From positions 1-8,210 of the forward strand of contig CAKRNX010000099.1 of the NCBI GenBank assembly GCA_934371475.1: 8,210 nt of DNA, given 5' to 3'. Below are positions 1 to 6,430 of the stretch, piece by piece. The notes below the pieces were generated by a model. The model was not told where the DNA came from. It ran no database searches and worked only from the letters and a program-made list of their open reading frames with translations. The translations under genes were made by a program, and so were the position numbers. Positions within the stretch are counted from its first letter, which is position 1; each line of letters opens with the position of its first letter. The DNA is from an uncultured Lachnospiraceae bacterium. Its GTDB lineage: Bacteria; Bacillota; Clostridia; Lachnospirales; Lachnospiraceae.

Positions 1-249
1 ACGTAGCCCCGCTACGCCGCCCTCATTCGGGCGAAATCTCCCACAAACTGGAATGCGCAGCTCACAAAAAGCCTTTTTCAAACACGCTCTAGAGAGAATT
101 TTTTCAGACGAAATTTTTCAAAGAGGCTTCAGGGTTCACTCTCTTGCTGTAGGCAACGGAGCATGGGACTCTCGCGGCAGTCGCCAAATATCTATGTAAG
201 CATTGCTCGTTGTTTGCGGAAAGCAATATTGAAAACAGGAGGAGTTATT
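1..249. other. Non-coding region upstream of the comM/yifB gene
   Basis: I see no supportable gene here. The extreme left edge has two small hairpins: CGTAGC-CCC-GCTACG at 2-16, and CGCCC/GGGCG at 18-22 with 29-33. An 11-base word (ATGCGCAGCTC, 53-63) recurs in the codY-groES gap. The AT-rich stretch 92-120 is unassigned. ATTGCT/AGCAAT (202-207 with 222-227) could form a weak hairpin just ahead of the ribosome binding site. I could not find a promoter with good -35/-10 spacing, so transcription of the next gene may start further upstream or from a weak site. A frame without stops runs through 2-199 but has no start or family features that I recognise. Confidence 0.5.
53..73 (+). repeat. Short word shared with the codY-groES gap
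   Basis: ATGCGCAGCTC followed by CACAAAAAGC resembles 6326-6346 (ATGCGCAGCTC then GCAGAAAAGC). The first 11 bases are identical, and the remainder aligns with two substitutions and one gap. Both copies lie in non-coding DNA on the same strand. It may be a piece of a dispersed intergenic repeat, or chance. Confidence 0.35.
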
Positions 250-1791
250 ATGTTCGGAGCAGTTGTTTCTGCGGCTATCTGCGGAGTGGAGAGCCGCAGA
301 ATTATGGTGGAGGCTGACGTCAGTGACGGCCTTCCTGTATTTTCTATGGTAGGATATCTGGCATCTGAGGTAAGGGAAGCGCAGGATCGCGTGAGAACGG
401 CATTAAAAAATTCCGGGATTTCGCTTCCGGCAAGACGGATTACGGTCAATCTCTCACCGGCAGATGTGAGAAAAGGAGGATCTGGTTTTGATCTTCCCAT
501 CGCTGTAGCAGTATTGAGCGCATTTGGACAGGTGGCCGGACAGGCAACTGAGGGGATCCTTTTTGTGGGGGAGCTGGGACTGAACGGAGAACTCAAAGGG
601 ATACACGGTGTGTTGGAGATTGCAGCCTGCGCAAGGCAGTTTGGATGCCACACATGTATCGTGCCCATACAGAACCTGGAAGAGGGATCCGTGATTCATG
701 AGATACAGGTGCTGGGAGCTTCCCATATCAGTCAGGTGGTGTCATTCCTGAAGGGGGAGGGCGAGCTGGAGAAAAGAACTATTAATATAGAAGAAATACG
801 TTCCGCACAGGCCGCATCGGGGCAGCCGGACTTTTTGGAGATTCAGGGACAGGAGCTGCTGCGCCGTGCGGCAGAGGTAGCGGTGGCTGGGATGCACAAT
901 CTTCTGATGATCGGTCCGCCCGGTTCCGGCAAGACGATGACAGCCAGGCGTATTCCCACAATTTTGCCGGCACCGTCCCTGGAAGAATCACTGGAGATTT
1001 CTAAAATTCACAGCATAGCGGGGACTTTGCCGGAAGACTGCGGCATACTCACTGTGCGCCCGTTCCGTGCGCCGCATCACACCATCACACCGGCTGCCCT
1101 GGCAGGAGGTGGAAAGGGACCGAAACCCGGAGAGGTAAGTCTGGCGCACCGTGGTGTGCTGTACCTGGACGAGCTTCCGGAGTTTGAGAAAAGCACACTG
1201 GAGCTGCTGCGTCAGCCGCTTGAGGATGGCACGGTGTGTATTACCAGAAGCAGCGGCAGCTTTCTGTTTCCGGCAAATTTTATGCTGGTGGCTGCGATGA
1301 ATCCCTGTAAGTGCGGATATTATCCGGATCTAAACCGGTGCAGCTGCTCACCACGGGATGTCAGACGGTACCTGGATCATATCAGTATACCTTTACTGGA
1401 TCGCATTGATATTACGGTGGAGGCCAAGAGTGTGCAGTATGAGGAGCTGACAAGCTACCAACCTATGGAAAGTTCCGCACAGATCCGGGAGCGAGTGATC
1501 CGGGCGCACAGGGTGCAGCGGGAACGCTATCAGGGAACTGCCTATCATTTTAATGCGGATCTTGGGGCAGGTGCGGTGAAAACATATTGCCGTCTGGGAG
1601 AGAAAGAAGAGAAGCTGATGAAAAAAACATTTGAGACGCTGGAACTGACCGCACGTTCCTACAGCAGGATTCTGAAGGTGGCCCGCACTATTGCCGATCT
1701 GGAGGGGGAGAGTGATATTGGGGTCAGCCATCTGAGTGAAGCGATCTGTTACCGGGCGTTAGATAAAAAATACTGGAAACGGATAGAATAA
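250..1791 (+). CDS. comM: YifB/ComM family Mg-chelatase-like AAA+ ATPase
   Basis: A 513-residue protein, full length for the family. The N-terminal ChlI-like domain (about 1-170, ribosomal S5/Lon-type fold) contains the family signature around LSPADVRKGGSGFDLPIAVA. The AAA+ module has Walker A GPPGSGKT at 222-229 and Walker B GVLYLDE ending at Asp307-Glu308. It is followed by a four-cysteine knuckle (Cys353, 355, 364, 366, two CxC pairs) typical of this family, and then the Mg-chelatase C-terminal domain from about 415. In Gram-negative competent bacteria ComM is a hexameric helicase that drives branch migration during transformation. The role in Clostridia is inferred from that. The start at 250 is chosen because AGGAGG (237-242) sits 7 bases upstream. 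The in-frame ATG at 163 has GGAG only one base away, and its extra 29 residues look non-homologous. dprA follows after 21 bp, which suggests one transcript. Confidence 0.93.
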   Translation: MFGAVVSAAICGVESRRIMVEADVSDGLPVFSMVGYLASEVREAQDRVRTALKNSGISLPARRITVNLSPADVRKGGSGFDLPIAVAVLSAFGQVAGQATEGILFVGELGLNGELKGIHGVLEIAACARQFGCHTCIVPIQNLEEGSVIHEIQVLGASHISQVVSFLKGEGELEKRTINIEEIRSAQAASGQPDFLEIQGQELLRRAAEVAVAGMHNLLMIGPPGSGKTMTARRIPTILPAPSLEESLEISKIHSIAGTLPEDCGILTVRPFRAPHHTITPAALAGGGKGPKPGEVSLAHRGVLYLDELPEFEKSTLELLRQPLEDGTVCITRSSGSFLFPANFMLVAAMNPCKCGYYPDLNRCSCSPRDVRRYLDHISIPLLDRIDITVEAKSVQYEELTSYQPMESSAQIRERVIRAHRVQRERYQGTAYHFNADLGAGAVKTYCRLGEKEEKLMKKTFETLELTARSYSRILKVARTIADLEGESDIGVSHLSEAICYRALDKKYWKRIE

Positions 1792-1812
1792 GAATGGAGG
1801 GCAGACAGAGAC

Positions 1813-3006
1813 GTGGAAGTCAAAGAACAGGATGAGATGGAGCTGTACTGGCAGTGGCTGTGCAGTATTCCGGGACTTTACGGGCCTCAGGTGAAAAGCC
1901 TGACGGCCTGTTTCGGATCGCCCAAAGCAGTGTACGAAGCACCGGAAGAAGAATTAAACTTATGGAAAAAGGTAGGAAATCATTGGATTTTCCGCCTGAT
2001 GTCATTCAGGGAGAGATATGACGTGCAGGATACGGCGCATAAATTGGAGAAACAGGGAATAAACTTTATCAGCCGCAGTCACTGCGCATTCCCGGTGAAG
2101 CTGAAAAATCTGGCGGATTGTCCGGCGGGGCTTTTTTTCAGAGGAAGGCTGCCCGAACCGGAACAGGCAGCGGTGGCTGTAGTAGGAGCCAGGCGCTGCA
2201 GTGGGTACGGAAAAGTGATGGCAGAACAGCTGGGTGAGACTCTGGCGAAAGCCGGGGTGCAGGTCATCAGCGGACTGGCTCTTGGAATAGACGGAATTGC
2301 ACAGAGGCGAACGGTGGAGGCTGGCGGAGTCAGCTTTGGTATTATGGGATGCGGTGTTGATCAGTGCTATCCACAGGAACATTTTGAACTGTACCGGAGC
2401 GTGACGGCACATGGAGGGATTATCTCTGAGTATCCGCCGGGGACTCCCCCGCTGCGGGCACATTTTCCTCAGCGGAACCGGATTATCAGCGGGTTGGCGG
2501 ATGCCGTAGTGGTTGTAGAAGCGAGAGAAAAGAGCGGATCGCTGATTACAGCGGATATTGCGCTGGAACAGGGAAAGGATGTGTATGCGGTGCCTGGGCG
2601 AAGTACAGATCTGCTCAGTGGAGGATGCAACAGATTGATTGCCCAGGGGGCGGGACTGATCCTGTCGCCGGAAGATTTACTGGAAAATTTGAAGATAGAA
2701 GGGAAAATAGAGCGAAAAAAAGCGACAATTTCTGTGAAAACCAGAAAAGAAAAAAATCTTTCACTTGCACCGGAAGAAGAATTGGTGTATAGTTACCTAG
2801 ATTTGTTGCCAGAAGGACTGGAAAAAATTGCGGCAGAAAGCGGGCTGTCTGTGACCCGAACCGCAGGGATCCTTCTGGGACTTCAGCTGGCGGGGCTGGC
2901 GGAAGAGATATCTAAAAATCAATATGTCAGATGTGAGGTAACTGATGCCTCGGCAGGTGGCGAGGAACAAATCAGTATCAGTAGTGGGAGCCAATCCCTC
3001 ATCTGA
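1813..3006 (+). CDS. dprA: DNA-processing protein DprA (Smf)
   Basis: A 397-residue DprA, which binds incoming single-stranded DNA and loads RecA during natural transformation. Residues 1-90 form the variable N-terminal helical (SAM/HhH-like) region. The Rossmann-like core carries VVGARRCSGYG (123-133), SGLALGID (153-160, usually SGxxxGID), the PQRNRIISG segment (219-227) and the EKSGSLITADIALEQGKDVYAVPG stretch. A lysine-rich linker (about 293-316) leads to a winged-helix C-terminal domain (about 321-372) and a short Ser/Gly-rich tail. The start is GTG: GGAGG at 1796-1800 lies 12 bases upstream, a slightly long spacing. The in-frame ATG at 1837 is the alternative and has only a poor ribosome binding site. 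The gene is 21 bp downstream of comM, probably co-transcribed. Whether the organism is actually competent cannot be judged from this window. Confidence 0.93.
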   Translation: MEVKEQDEMELYWQWLCSIPGLYGPQVKSLTACFGSPKAVYEAPEEELNLWKKVGNHWIFRLMSFRERYDVQDTAHKLEKQGINFISRSHCAFPVKLKNLADCPAGLFFRGRLPEPEQAAVAVVGARRCSGYGKVMAEQLGETLAKAGVQVISGLALGIDGIAQRRTVEAGGVSFGIMGCGVDQCYPQEHFELYRSVTAHGGIISEYPPGTPPLRAHFPQRNRIISGLADAVVVVEAREKSGSLITADIALEQGKDVYAVPGRSTDLLSGGCNRLIAQGAGLILSPEDLLENLKIEGKIERKKATISVKTRKEKNLSLAPEEELVYSYLDLLPEGLEKIAAESGLSVTRTAGILLGLQLAGLAEEISKNQYVRCEVTDASAGGEEQISISSGSQSLI

Positions 3007-3027
3007 TATAGCCTCCGGCAGGGCGCA

Positions 3028-3127
3028 CATTGTCCGGTGGACAATGGATTTGCGTCGACCGAAACGGAGTGTAGATGCGGCATTTAACGCTCCGTCTGAA
3101 AACAGTATTATACCGGCAATTTGCCGG
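3028..3127. repeat. Three consecutive inverted repeats between dprA and topA
   Basis: The 164 bp gap holds three dyads in a row. (1) CATTGTCC-GGT-GGACAATG at 3028-3046, with a possible extension CGCA/TGCG (3024-3027 with 3051-3054). (2) ACGGAGTGT/ACGCTCCGT, 3064-3072 with 3087-3095, nine pairs including one G-U. (3) CCGGCAA-T-TTGCCGG at 3113-3127. None is followed by a T-run, so they are poor intrinsic terminators. They could be operators, RNA leader structure of topA, or decayed repeat sequence. Confidence 0.55.
3083..3111 (+). promoter_or_regulatory. Weak candidate sigma-A promoter for topA
   Basis: TATTAT at 3106-3111 matches the -10 consensus at five of six bases. TTTAAC at 3083-3088, 17 bases upstream, matches only three of six -35 bases. 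Initiation would fall near 3118, inside the CCGGCAA/TTGCCGG dyad. topA could instead be read from the comM-dprA transcript. Confidence 0.3.
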
Positions 3128-3170
3128 AAAGAGAGTACACAGAGTGTATTTTGCTCTGGGAGGTAATAGT

Positions 3171-5228
3171 ATGGCAAAGTATCTGGTGATTGTGGAGTCG
3201 CCGACAAAAGTGAAAACGATAAAAAAATTTCTGGGTGCCAATTATGAGGTGATGGCTTCCAACGGTCATGTGAGAGATCTTCCCAAGAGTCAGCTGGGAT
3301 TTGATCCGGAGAATGATTATGAGCCCAAGTATATTACAATTCGAGGGAAAGGAGATATTCTGGCAGCGCTGCGCAAGGCTGCCAAAAAGGCGGACAAAGT
3401 TTATCTGGCTACTGACCCTGACCGTGAGGGAGAGGCAATTTCTTGGCATCTGGCGAAAGCACTGAAGCTGGATGATAAAAAAATGTATCGTATCACCTTC
3501 AATGAGATTACGAAGACGGCGGTGAAAGAAGCGCTGAAGCATCCCAGAAGTATCGATATTGATATGGTGGATGCACAGCAGACCAGAAGAATGCTGGACC
3601 GTATGGTGGGATATCGGATCAGTCCGCTGCTCTGGGCAAAGATCAAGCGCGGATTGTCTGCAGGGCGGGTACAGTCGGTAGCGCTGCGTATCATCGGGGA
3701 CAGAGAAGATGAGATTAATGCGTTTATTCCGGAAGAATACTGGACGCTGGATGCCAGTTTCGAGGTGGAAGGCGAGAAAAAGCCTGTTACTGCCAAGTTT
3801 TATGGCAGAGATAAAAAAATGACAATATCTTCCAAAGCGCAGCTGGATCAGATTATGAAAGATCTGGAGGGCGCATCCTATCAGGTGCAGGAGGTAAAAA
3901 AAGGCGAGCGTATCAAAAAAGCGCCGCTGCCCTTTACGACCAGTACATTGCAGCAGGAAGCGGCCAAGGTGCTGAATTTTTCTACGCAGAAAACCATGCG
4001 TCTGGCGCAGCAGCTCTATGAAGGCATTGATCTGAAAGGCGAAGGCACGGTAGGTCTGATCACATACCTGCGTACTGATTCAACCCGTATTTCTGATGAA
4101 GCAGATGCGGCTGCCAGAGAGTATATTTCCAGAACCTATGGAGAAAATTATGTAACTTCTGTAGTTACAGAGAAGAAGCCGGGGCAGAAAATACAGGATG
4201 CACACGAGGCGATCAGACCGTCTGATATCAGGAGAAGTCCTGTGCTGATGAAAGAAGAGTTAAGCAGGGATCAGTTCCGGCTGTATCAGCTGATCTGGAA
4301 GCGTTTTACCGCCAGCCGTATGGAACAGGCAAAGTATGAGACTACTTCCGTAAAGATCAACGGGAACGGATATATTTTTACCGTATCAGCGTCAAGACTG
4401 CTGTTTGACGGTTTCCTGTCCGTATATTCTGACGGAGAGGAGGACGCCAAGAGCAGCAATCTGGTCAGCGGAAAGCTTGATGAAAATTCTGTGCTTACGC
4501 TGAAAGATTTTGATGGAAAGCAGCATTTTACGCAGCCACCGGCCCATTATACAGAGGCATCGCTCGTAAAAACACTGGAGGAGCTGGGCATTGGACGTCC
4601 GAGCACGTATGCGCCTACGATTACCACGCTGCTGGCGCGCCGCTATATTCTGAAAGAGCAGAAAAATCTCTACATGACAGAGCTTGGAGAAGCAGTTAAC
4701 CAGATGATGAAAAAGGCGTTTCCGACGATTGTTGATGTGACGTTCACCGCAAATATGGAGTCATTGCTGGACTCTGTGGGAGAAGGAACACTGAACTGGA
4801 AGACTGTCGTGAAAAATTTCTATCCGGATCTGGATGAAGCAGTGAATGAAGCGGAAAAGACACTGGATAAAGTATCTATCGCCGATGAGGTGACAGATGT
4901 GGTCTGCGAGGAGTGCGGCCGTAATATGGTGGTGAAATACGGACCACACGGAAAGTTCCTGGCATGTCCTGGCTTCCCGGAATGTCGCAATACTAAGCCG
5001 TATCTGGAAAAAGCAGGGGTATCCTGTCCCAAATGCGGTAAGGAAGTCATTATCCGCAAGACAAAAAAAGGCAGAAGATACTATGGATGCGAAAATCCGG
5101 ACTGCGATTTTATGTCATGGCAGAAACCGTCCGATCGAAAATGTCCGGAGTGCGGAAGCTATATGCTGGAAAAGGGAAATAAATTGCTGTGTGCAAATGA
5201 AAATTGTGGATATATTACGAATAAATAG
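3171..5228 (+). CDS. topA: DNA topoisomerase I (type IA), TopA
   Basis: A 685-residue type IA topoisomerase that relaxes negatively supercoiled DNA through a 5'-phosphotyrosine intermediate. The TOPRIM domain begins YLVIVESPTKVKTI (catalytic Glu9) and has the metal-binding triad Asp82, Asp84, Glu86 in TDPDREGE. The core follows, with LSAGRVQSVALRII and the active-site motif TYLRTDSTRIS (nucleophile Tyr299), then GIGRPSTYAPTI. The C-terminus carries three CxxC zinc ribbons: Cys579/582/599/605, Cys619/622/640/645 and Cys658/661/674/679. That is a typical full set for Firmicutes TopA. The start at 3171 has GGGAGG (3158-3163) seven bases upstream and gives the canonical MAKYLVIVESP N-terminus. 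The upstream in-frame ATG at 3075 would add 32 non-family residues and has no comparable site. No strong terminator follows, so some transcripts may run into codY. Confidence 0.98.
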   Translation: MAKYLVIVESPTKVKTIKKFLGANYEVMASNGHVRDLPKSQLGFDPENDYEPKYITIRGKGDILAALRKAAKKADKVYLATDPDREGEAISWHLAKALKLDDKKMYRITFNEITKTAVKEALKHPRSIDIDMVDAQQTRRMLDRMVGYRISPLLWAKIKRGLSAGRVQSVALRIIGDREDEINAFIPEEYWTLDASFEVEGEKKPVTAKFYGRDKKMTISSKAQLDQIMKDLEGASYQVQEVKKGERIKKAPLPFTTSTLQQEAAKVLNFSTQKTMRLAQQLYEGIDLKGEGTVGLITYLRTDSTRISDEADAAAREYISRTYGENYVTSVVTEKKPGQKIQDAHEAIRPSDIRRSPVLMKEELSRDQFRLYQLIWKRFTASRMEQAKYETTSVKINGNGYIFTVSASRLLFDGFLSVYSDGEEDAKSSNLVSGKLDENSVLTLKDFDGKQHFTQPPAHYTEASLVKTLEELGIGRPSTYAPTITTLLARRYILKEQKNLYMTELGEAVNQMMKKAFPTIVDVTFTANMESLLDSVGEGTLNWKTVVKNFYPDLDEAVNEAEKTLDKVSIADEVTDVVCEECGRNMVVKYGPHGKFLACPGFPECRNTKPYLEKAGVSCPKCGKEVIIRKTKKGRRYYGCENPDCDFMSWQKPSDRKCPECGSYMLEKGNKLLCANENCGYITNK

Positions 5229-5233
5229 TTAAA

Positions 5234-5260
5234 ATATTATTGAATTTCAGACAATAATAT
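5234..5260. repeat. Perfect 9 bp inverted repeat over the codY -35 region
   Basis: ATATTATTG (5234-5242) and CAATAATAT (5252-5260) are perfect complements around a 9-base centre. The stem is AT-rich and no T-run follows, so it is a weak terminator candidate for topA. Because it covers the -35 hexamer and spacer of the codY promoter, an operator role is at least as likely. Confidence 0.55.
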
Positions 5261-5268
5261 GTTAAAAT
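5240..5268 (+). promoter_or_regulatory. Extended -10 sigma-A promoter of codY
   Basis: TTGAAT (5240-5245) matches four of six -35 bases. After exactly 17 bases comes TAAAAT (5263-5268), which matches five of six -10 bases and is preceded by TG one base upstream (5260-5261), the extended -10 feature. Initiation is predicted at about 5275-5276, giving an untranslated leader of about 98 bases before codY. Confidence 0.7.
5242..5256. promoter_or_regulatory. Degenerate CodY-box-like site at the codY promoter
   Basis: GAATTTCAGACAATA matches the CodY consensus AATTTTCWGAAAATT at 11 of 15 positions, with the central CAG conserved. It lies between and over the codY -35 and -10 elements, where a bound repressor would block initiation. 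CodY sites are degenerate and AT-rich DNA gives chance matches, so this is only a candidate for autoregulation. Confidence 0.35.
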
Positions 5269-5340
5269 CCGATTTATCGGATTACAACGCTGAAGTTCTT
5301 TTTGTGTGCGCAATAGAGAGGAAAGACATTGTAATCCTAT
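5266..5340 (+). promoter_or_regulatory. codY leader with alternative base-pairing segments
   Basis: AATCCGATTTATCGGATT (5266-5283) is a perfect palindrome spanning the -10 end and the predicted start of transcription. Its right half belongs to a 12-base segment (5276-5287, ATCGGATTACAA) that pairs at 11 of 12 positions with 5329-5340 (TTGTAATCCTAT). An RNA started at the codY promoter would carry only the second pairing. An RNA reading through from topA could use either. The function is unknown, and no riboswitch family is recognised. Confidence 0.4.
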
Positions 5341-5373
5341 CGCAACAATACCCTAGACATGTGGGAGGCAGGC

Positions 5374-6156
5374 ATGAGTGTACAGTTATTAGATAAAACA
5401 AGAAAGATTAATCAGCTTCTGCATAACAACAATTCAAGCAAGGTTGTATTTAATGATATCTTCGAAGTACTGACAGAGATTATGGATTCTAATATCCTTG
5501 TGATCAGCCGCAAAGGCAAGGTTCTTGGCGTCAGCGAGTGCGAGGGCGTGGAGGAGATTAAGGAGCTGATTGTGGATAAGGTAGGCGGATTTATTGATCC
5601 GCTGTTGAACGAGCGTTTTCTTAGCGTGCTTTCCACAAAAGAAAATGTAAATCTGGAAACATTGGGATTTGAAGGCCAGGATGTGAAAAAGTATCAGGCT
5701 ATCATTAATCCCATTGATATTGCGGGAGAGCGTTTGGGAACCGTGTTTATGTACAAATGCGACGGACAGTATGAGATTGACGATATTATTCTCAGTGAGT
5801 ACGGCACAACTGTGGTAGGGCTTGAGATGATGCGCTCCGTCAATGAGGAGAATGCGGAAGAGAACCGCAAGGTTCAGATTGTGAAATCTGCGATCAGCAC
5901 GCTTTCCTATTCTGAACTTGAGGCAATCATCCACATTTTTGATGAGCTGGGCGGCAGCGAGGGTGTTCTGGTTGCCAGCAAGATTGCAGACCGTGTGGGG
6001 ATCACCCGTTCTGTGATTGTCAATGCACTGCGCAAGTTTGAGAGCGCCGGTGTGATTGAGTCCAGATCTTCCGGCATGAAAGGCACCTATATCAAGGTGC
6101 TCAATGATGTCGTGTTTGATGAGCTGGCAAAGATCAAAAAAGAAAAAAAGCTGTGA
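5374..6156 (+). CDS. codY: Global transcriptional repressor CodY
   Basis: A 260-residue CodY, the GTP- and branched-chain-amino-acid-responsive regulator that represses nutrient-uptake and stationary-phase genes in Firmicutes. The N-terminal GAF domain covers about 1-155. A linker helix (SAISTLSYSELEAI) leads to the winged helix-turn-helix, whose recognition unit ASKIADRVGITRSVIVNALRK at 201-221 is the hallmark of the family. The C-terminus ends in a lysine-rich tail. The start at 5374 gives the usual short N-terminus MSVQLLDKTRKIN and has GGGAGG (5363-5368) five bases upstream. The in-frame ATG at 5359 would lie before that ribosome binding site. The effector-pocket region (about 58-107) departs from the Bacillus form as I remember it. 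The gene has its own promoter upstream and a strong terminator downstream, so it can act as a single unit. The trmFO, xerC and hslVU genes found with codY in Bacillus are absent here. Confidence 0.97.
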   Translation: MSVQLLDKTRKINQLLHNNNSSKVVFNDIFEVLTEIMDSNILVISRKGKVLGVSECEGVEEIKELIVDKVGGFIDPLLNERFLSVLSTKENVNLETLGFEGQDVKKYQAIINPIDIAGERLGTVFMYKCDGQYEIDDIILSEYGTTVVGLEMMRSVNEENAEENRKVQIVKSAISTLSYSELEAIIHIFDELGGSEGVLVASKIADRVGITRSVIVNALRKFESAGVIESRSSGMKGTYIKVLNDVVFDELAKIKKEKKL

Positions 6157-6232
6157 TAAGCAGAGAAAAATGATCAGGCATCGGGAGCCTTTTCAGTCAG
6201 AAACGGGGTTTGGAAGATCTGAAATTTTAAAT

Positions 6233-6284
6233 GCGCGTCGCATTCCGGGTACTTCGGTGCCGGAAGCGGCGCGCCTTTTCTTTC
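6233..6284 (+). terminator. Strong intrinsic terminator of codY with UUCG tetraloop
   Basis: A long hairpin with 6233-6241 pairing 6266-6274 (nine pairs, one G-U), then a one-base bulge at 6242, then 6243-6246 with 6262-6265, a one-base bulge at 6247, and 6248-6252 with 6257-6261 closed by a C(UUCG)G loop at 6253-6256. That gives 18 pairs. TTTTCTTT follows from 6276. Its position 77 bases after the codY stop makes it the codY terminator. Confidence 0.85.
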
Positions 6285-6312
6285 ACAGGAAATTGCGTCC
6301 TGTGAAAGAAAA
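6276..6312. repeat. 15 bp perfect hairpin adjoining the codY terminator
   Basis: TTTTCTTTCACAGGA (6276-6290) pairs perfectly with TCCTGTGAAAGAAAA (6298-6312) around the 7-base loop AATTGCG. The left arm is also the T-tract of the preceding terminator, so in read-through RNA the two structures sit end to end. It may stabilise the 3' end, act as a back-up or anti-terminator, or be a remnant of a small repeat. Confidence 0.65.
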
Positions 6313-6430
6313 AGCCTCCGGCCAGATGCGCAGCTCGCAGAAAAGCAGCCTGCTCGCGCGCGGAACAAAAGCTGTGCTGCCAAAGCAGTGATCCGCGGGG
6401 GCGCGGGGGCGAAGCACACTTTTGTTCTGT
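6313..6430. repeat. GC-rich structured intergenic block, possible dispersed repeat
   Basis: This block is distinctly more GC-rich than the AT-rich flank that follows. CGGAACAAAAG (6361-6371) pairs with CTTTTGTTCTG (6419-6429) at all 11 positions, one of them G-U. TGTGCT (6373-6378) then pairs with AGCACA (6413-6418). Inside, CCGCG-GGGG-CGCGG (6393-6406) can fold, overlapping a perfect tandem GCGGGGGC x2 (6395-6410). The left part begins GCCTCCGGC (also at 3011-3019) and contains ATGCGCAGCTC (also at 53-63). No coding potential is recognised. It could be a REP/MITE-like repeat or a structured RNA. Confidence 0.45.

Noticed and set aside
92..121. CodY-box-like sequence upstream of comM
   Set aside because: The stretch around TTTTTTCAGACGAAA matches the consensus at only 9 of 15 positions and is simply T/A-rich.
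163..249. Longer comM reading frame starting at ATG 163
   Set aside because: Its GGAG is only one base from the ATG and the extra 29 residues do not resemble the family. ATG 250 has a properly spaced AGGAGG and gives the expected length.
2945..3166. A 73-codon plus-strand frame across the dprA end
   Set aside because: It overlaps the dprA tail and the dyad-rich gap and has no start signal. It appears to be a chance open frame.
3075..3170. Longer topA reading frame starting at ATG 3075
   Set aside because: It would precede the strong GGGAGG at 3158-3163 and add 32 residues ahead of the canonical MAKYLVIVESP start.
5234..5265. Intrinsic terminator of topA
   Set aside because: The AT-only stem lacks a following T-run and overlaps a good promoter, so a regulatory dyad is the better reading.
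5359..5373. Longer codY start at ATG 5359
   Set aside because: The ribosome binding site lies between this ATG and 5374, and CodY proteins start close to the LLDKTRKIN segment.
6104..6391. A 95-codon plus-strand frame across the end of codY
   Set aside because: It overlaps the codY 3' end in another frame, then runs through the terminator and the repeat-like block. It has no ribosome binding site or family features.
6395..6410. G-quadruplex in the GCGGGGGC tandem
   Set aside because: Only two long G-runs are present, so an intramolecular quadruplex is not supported.
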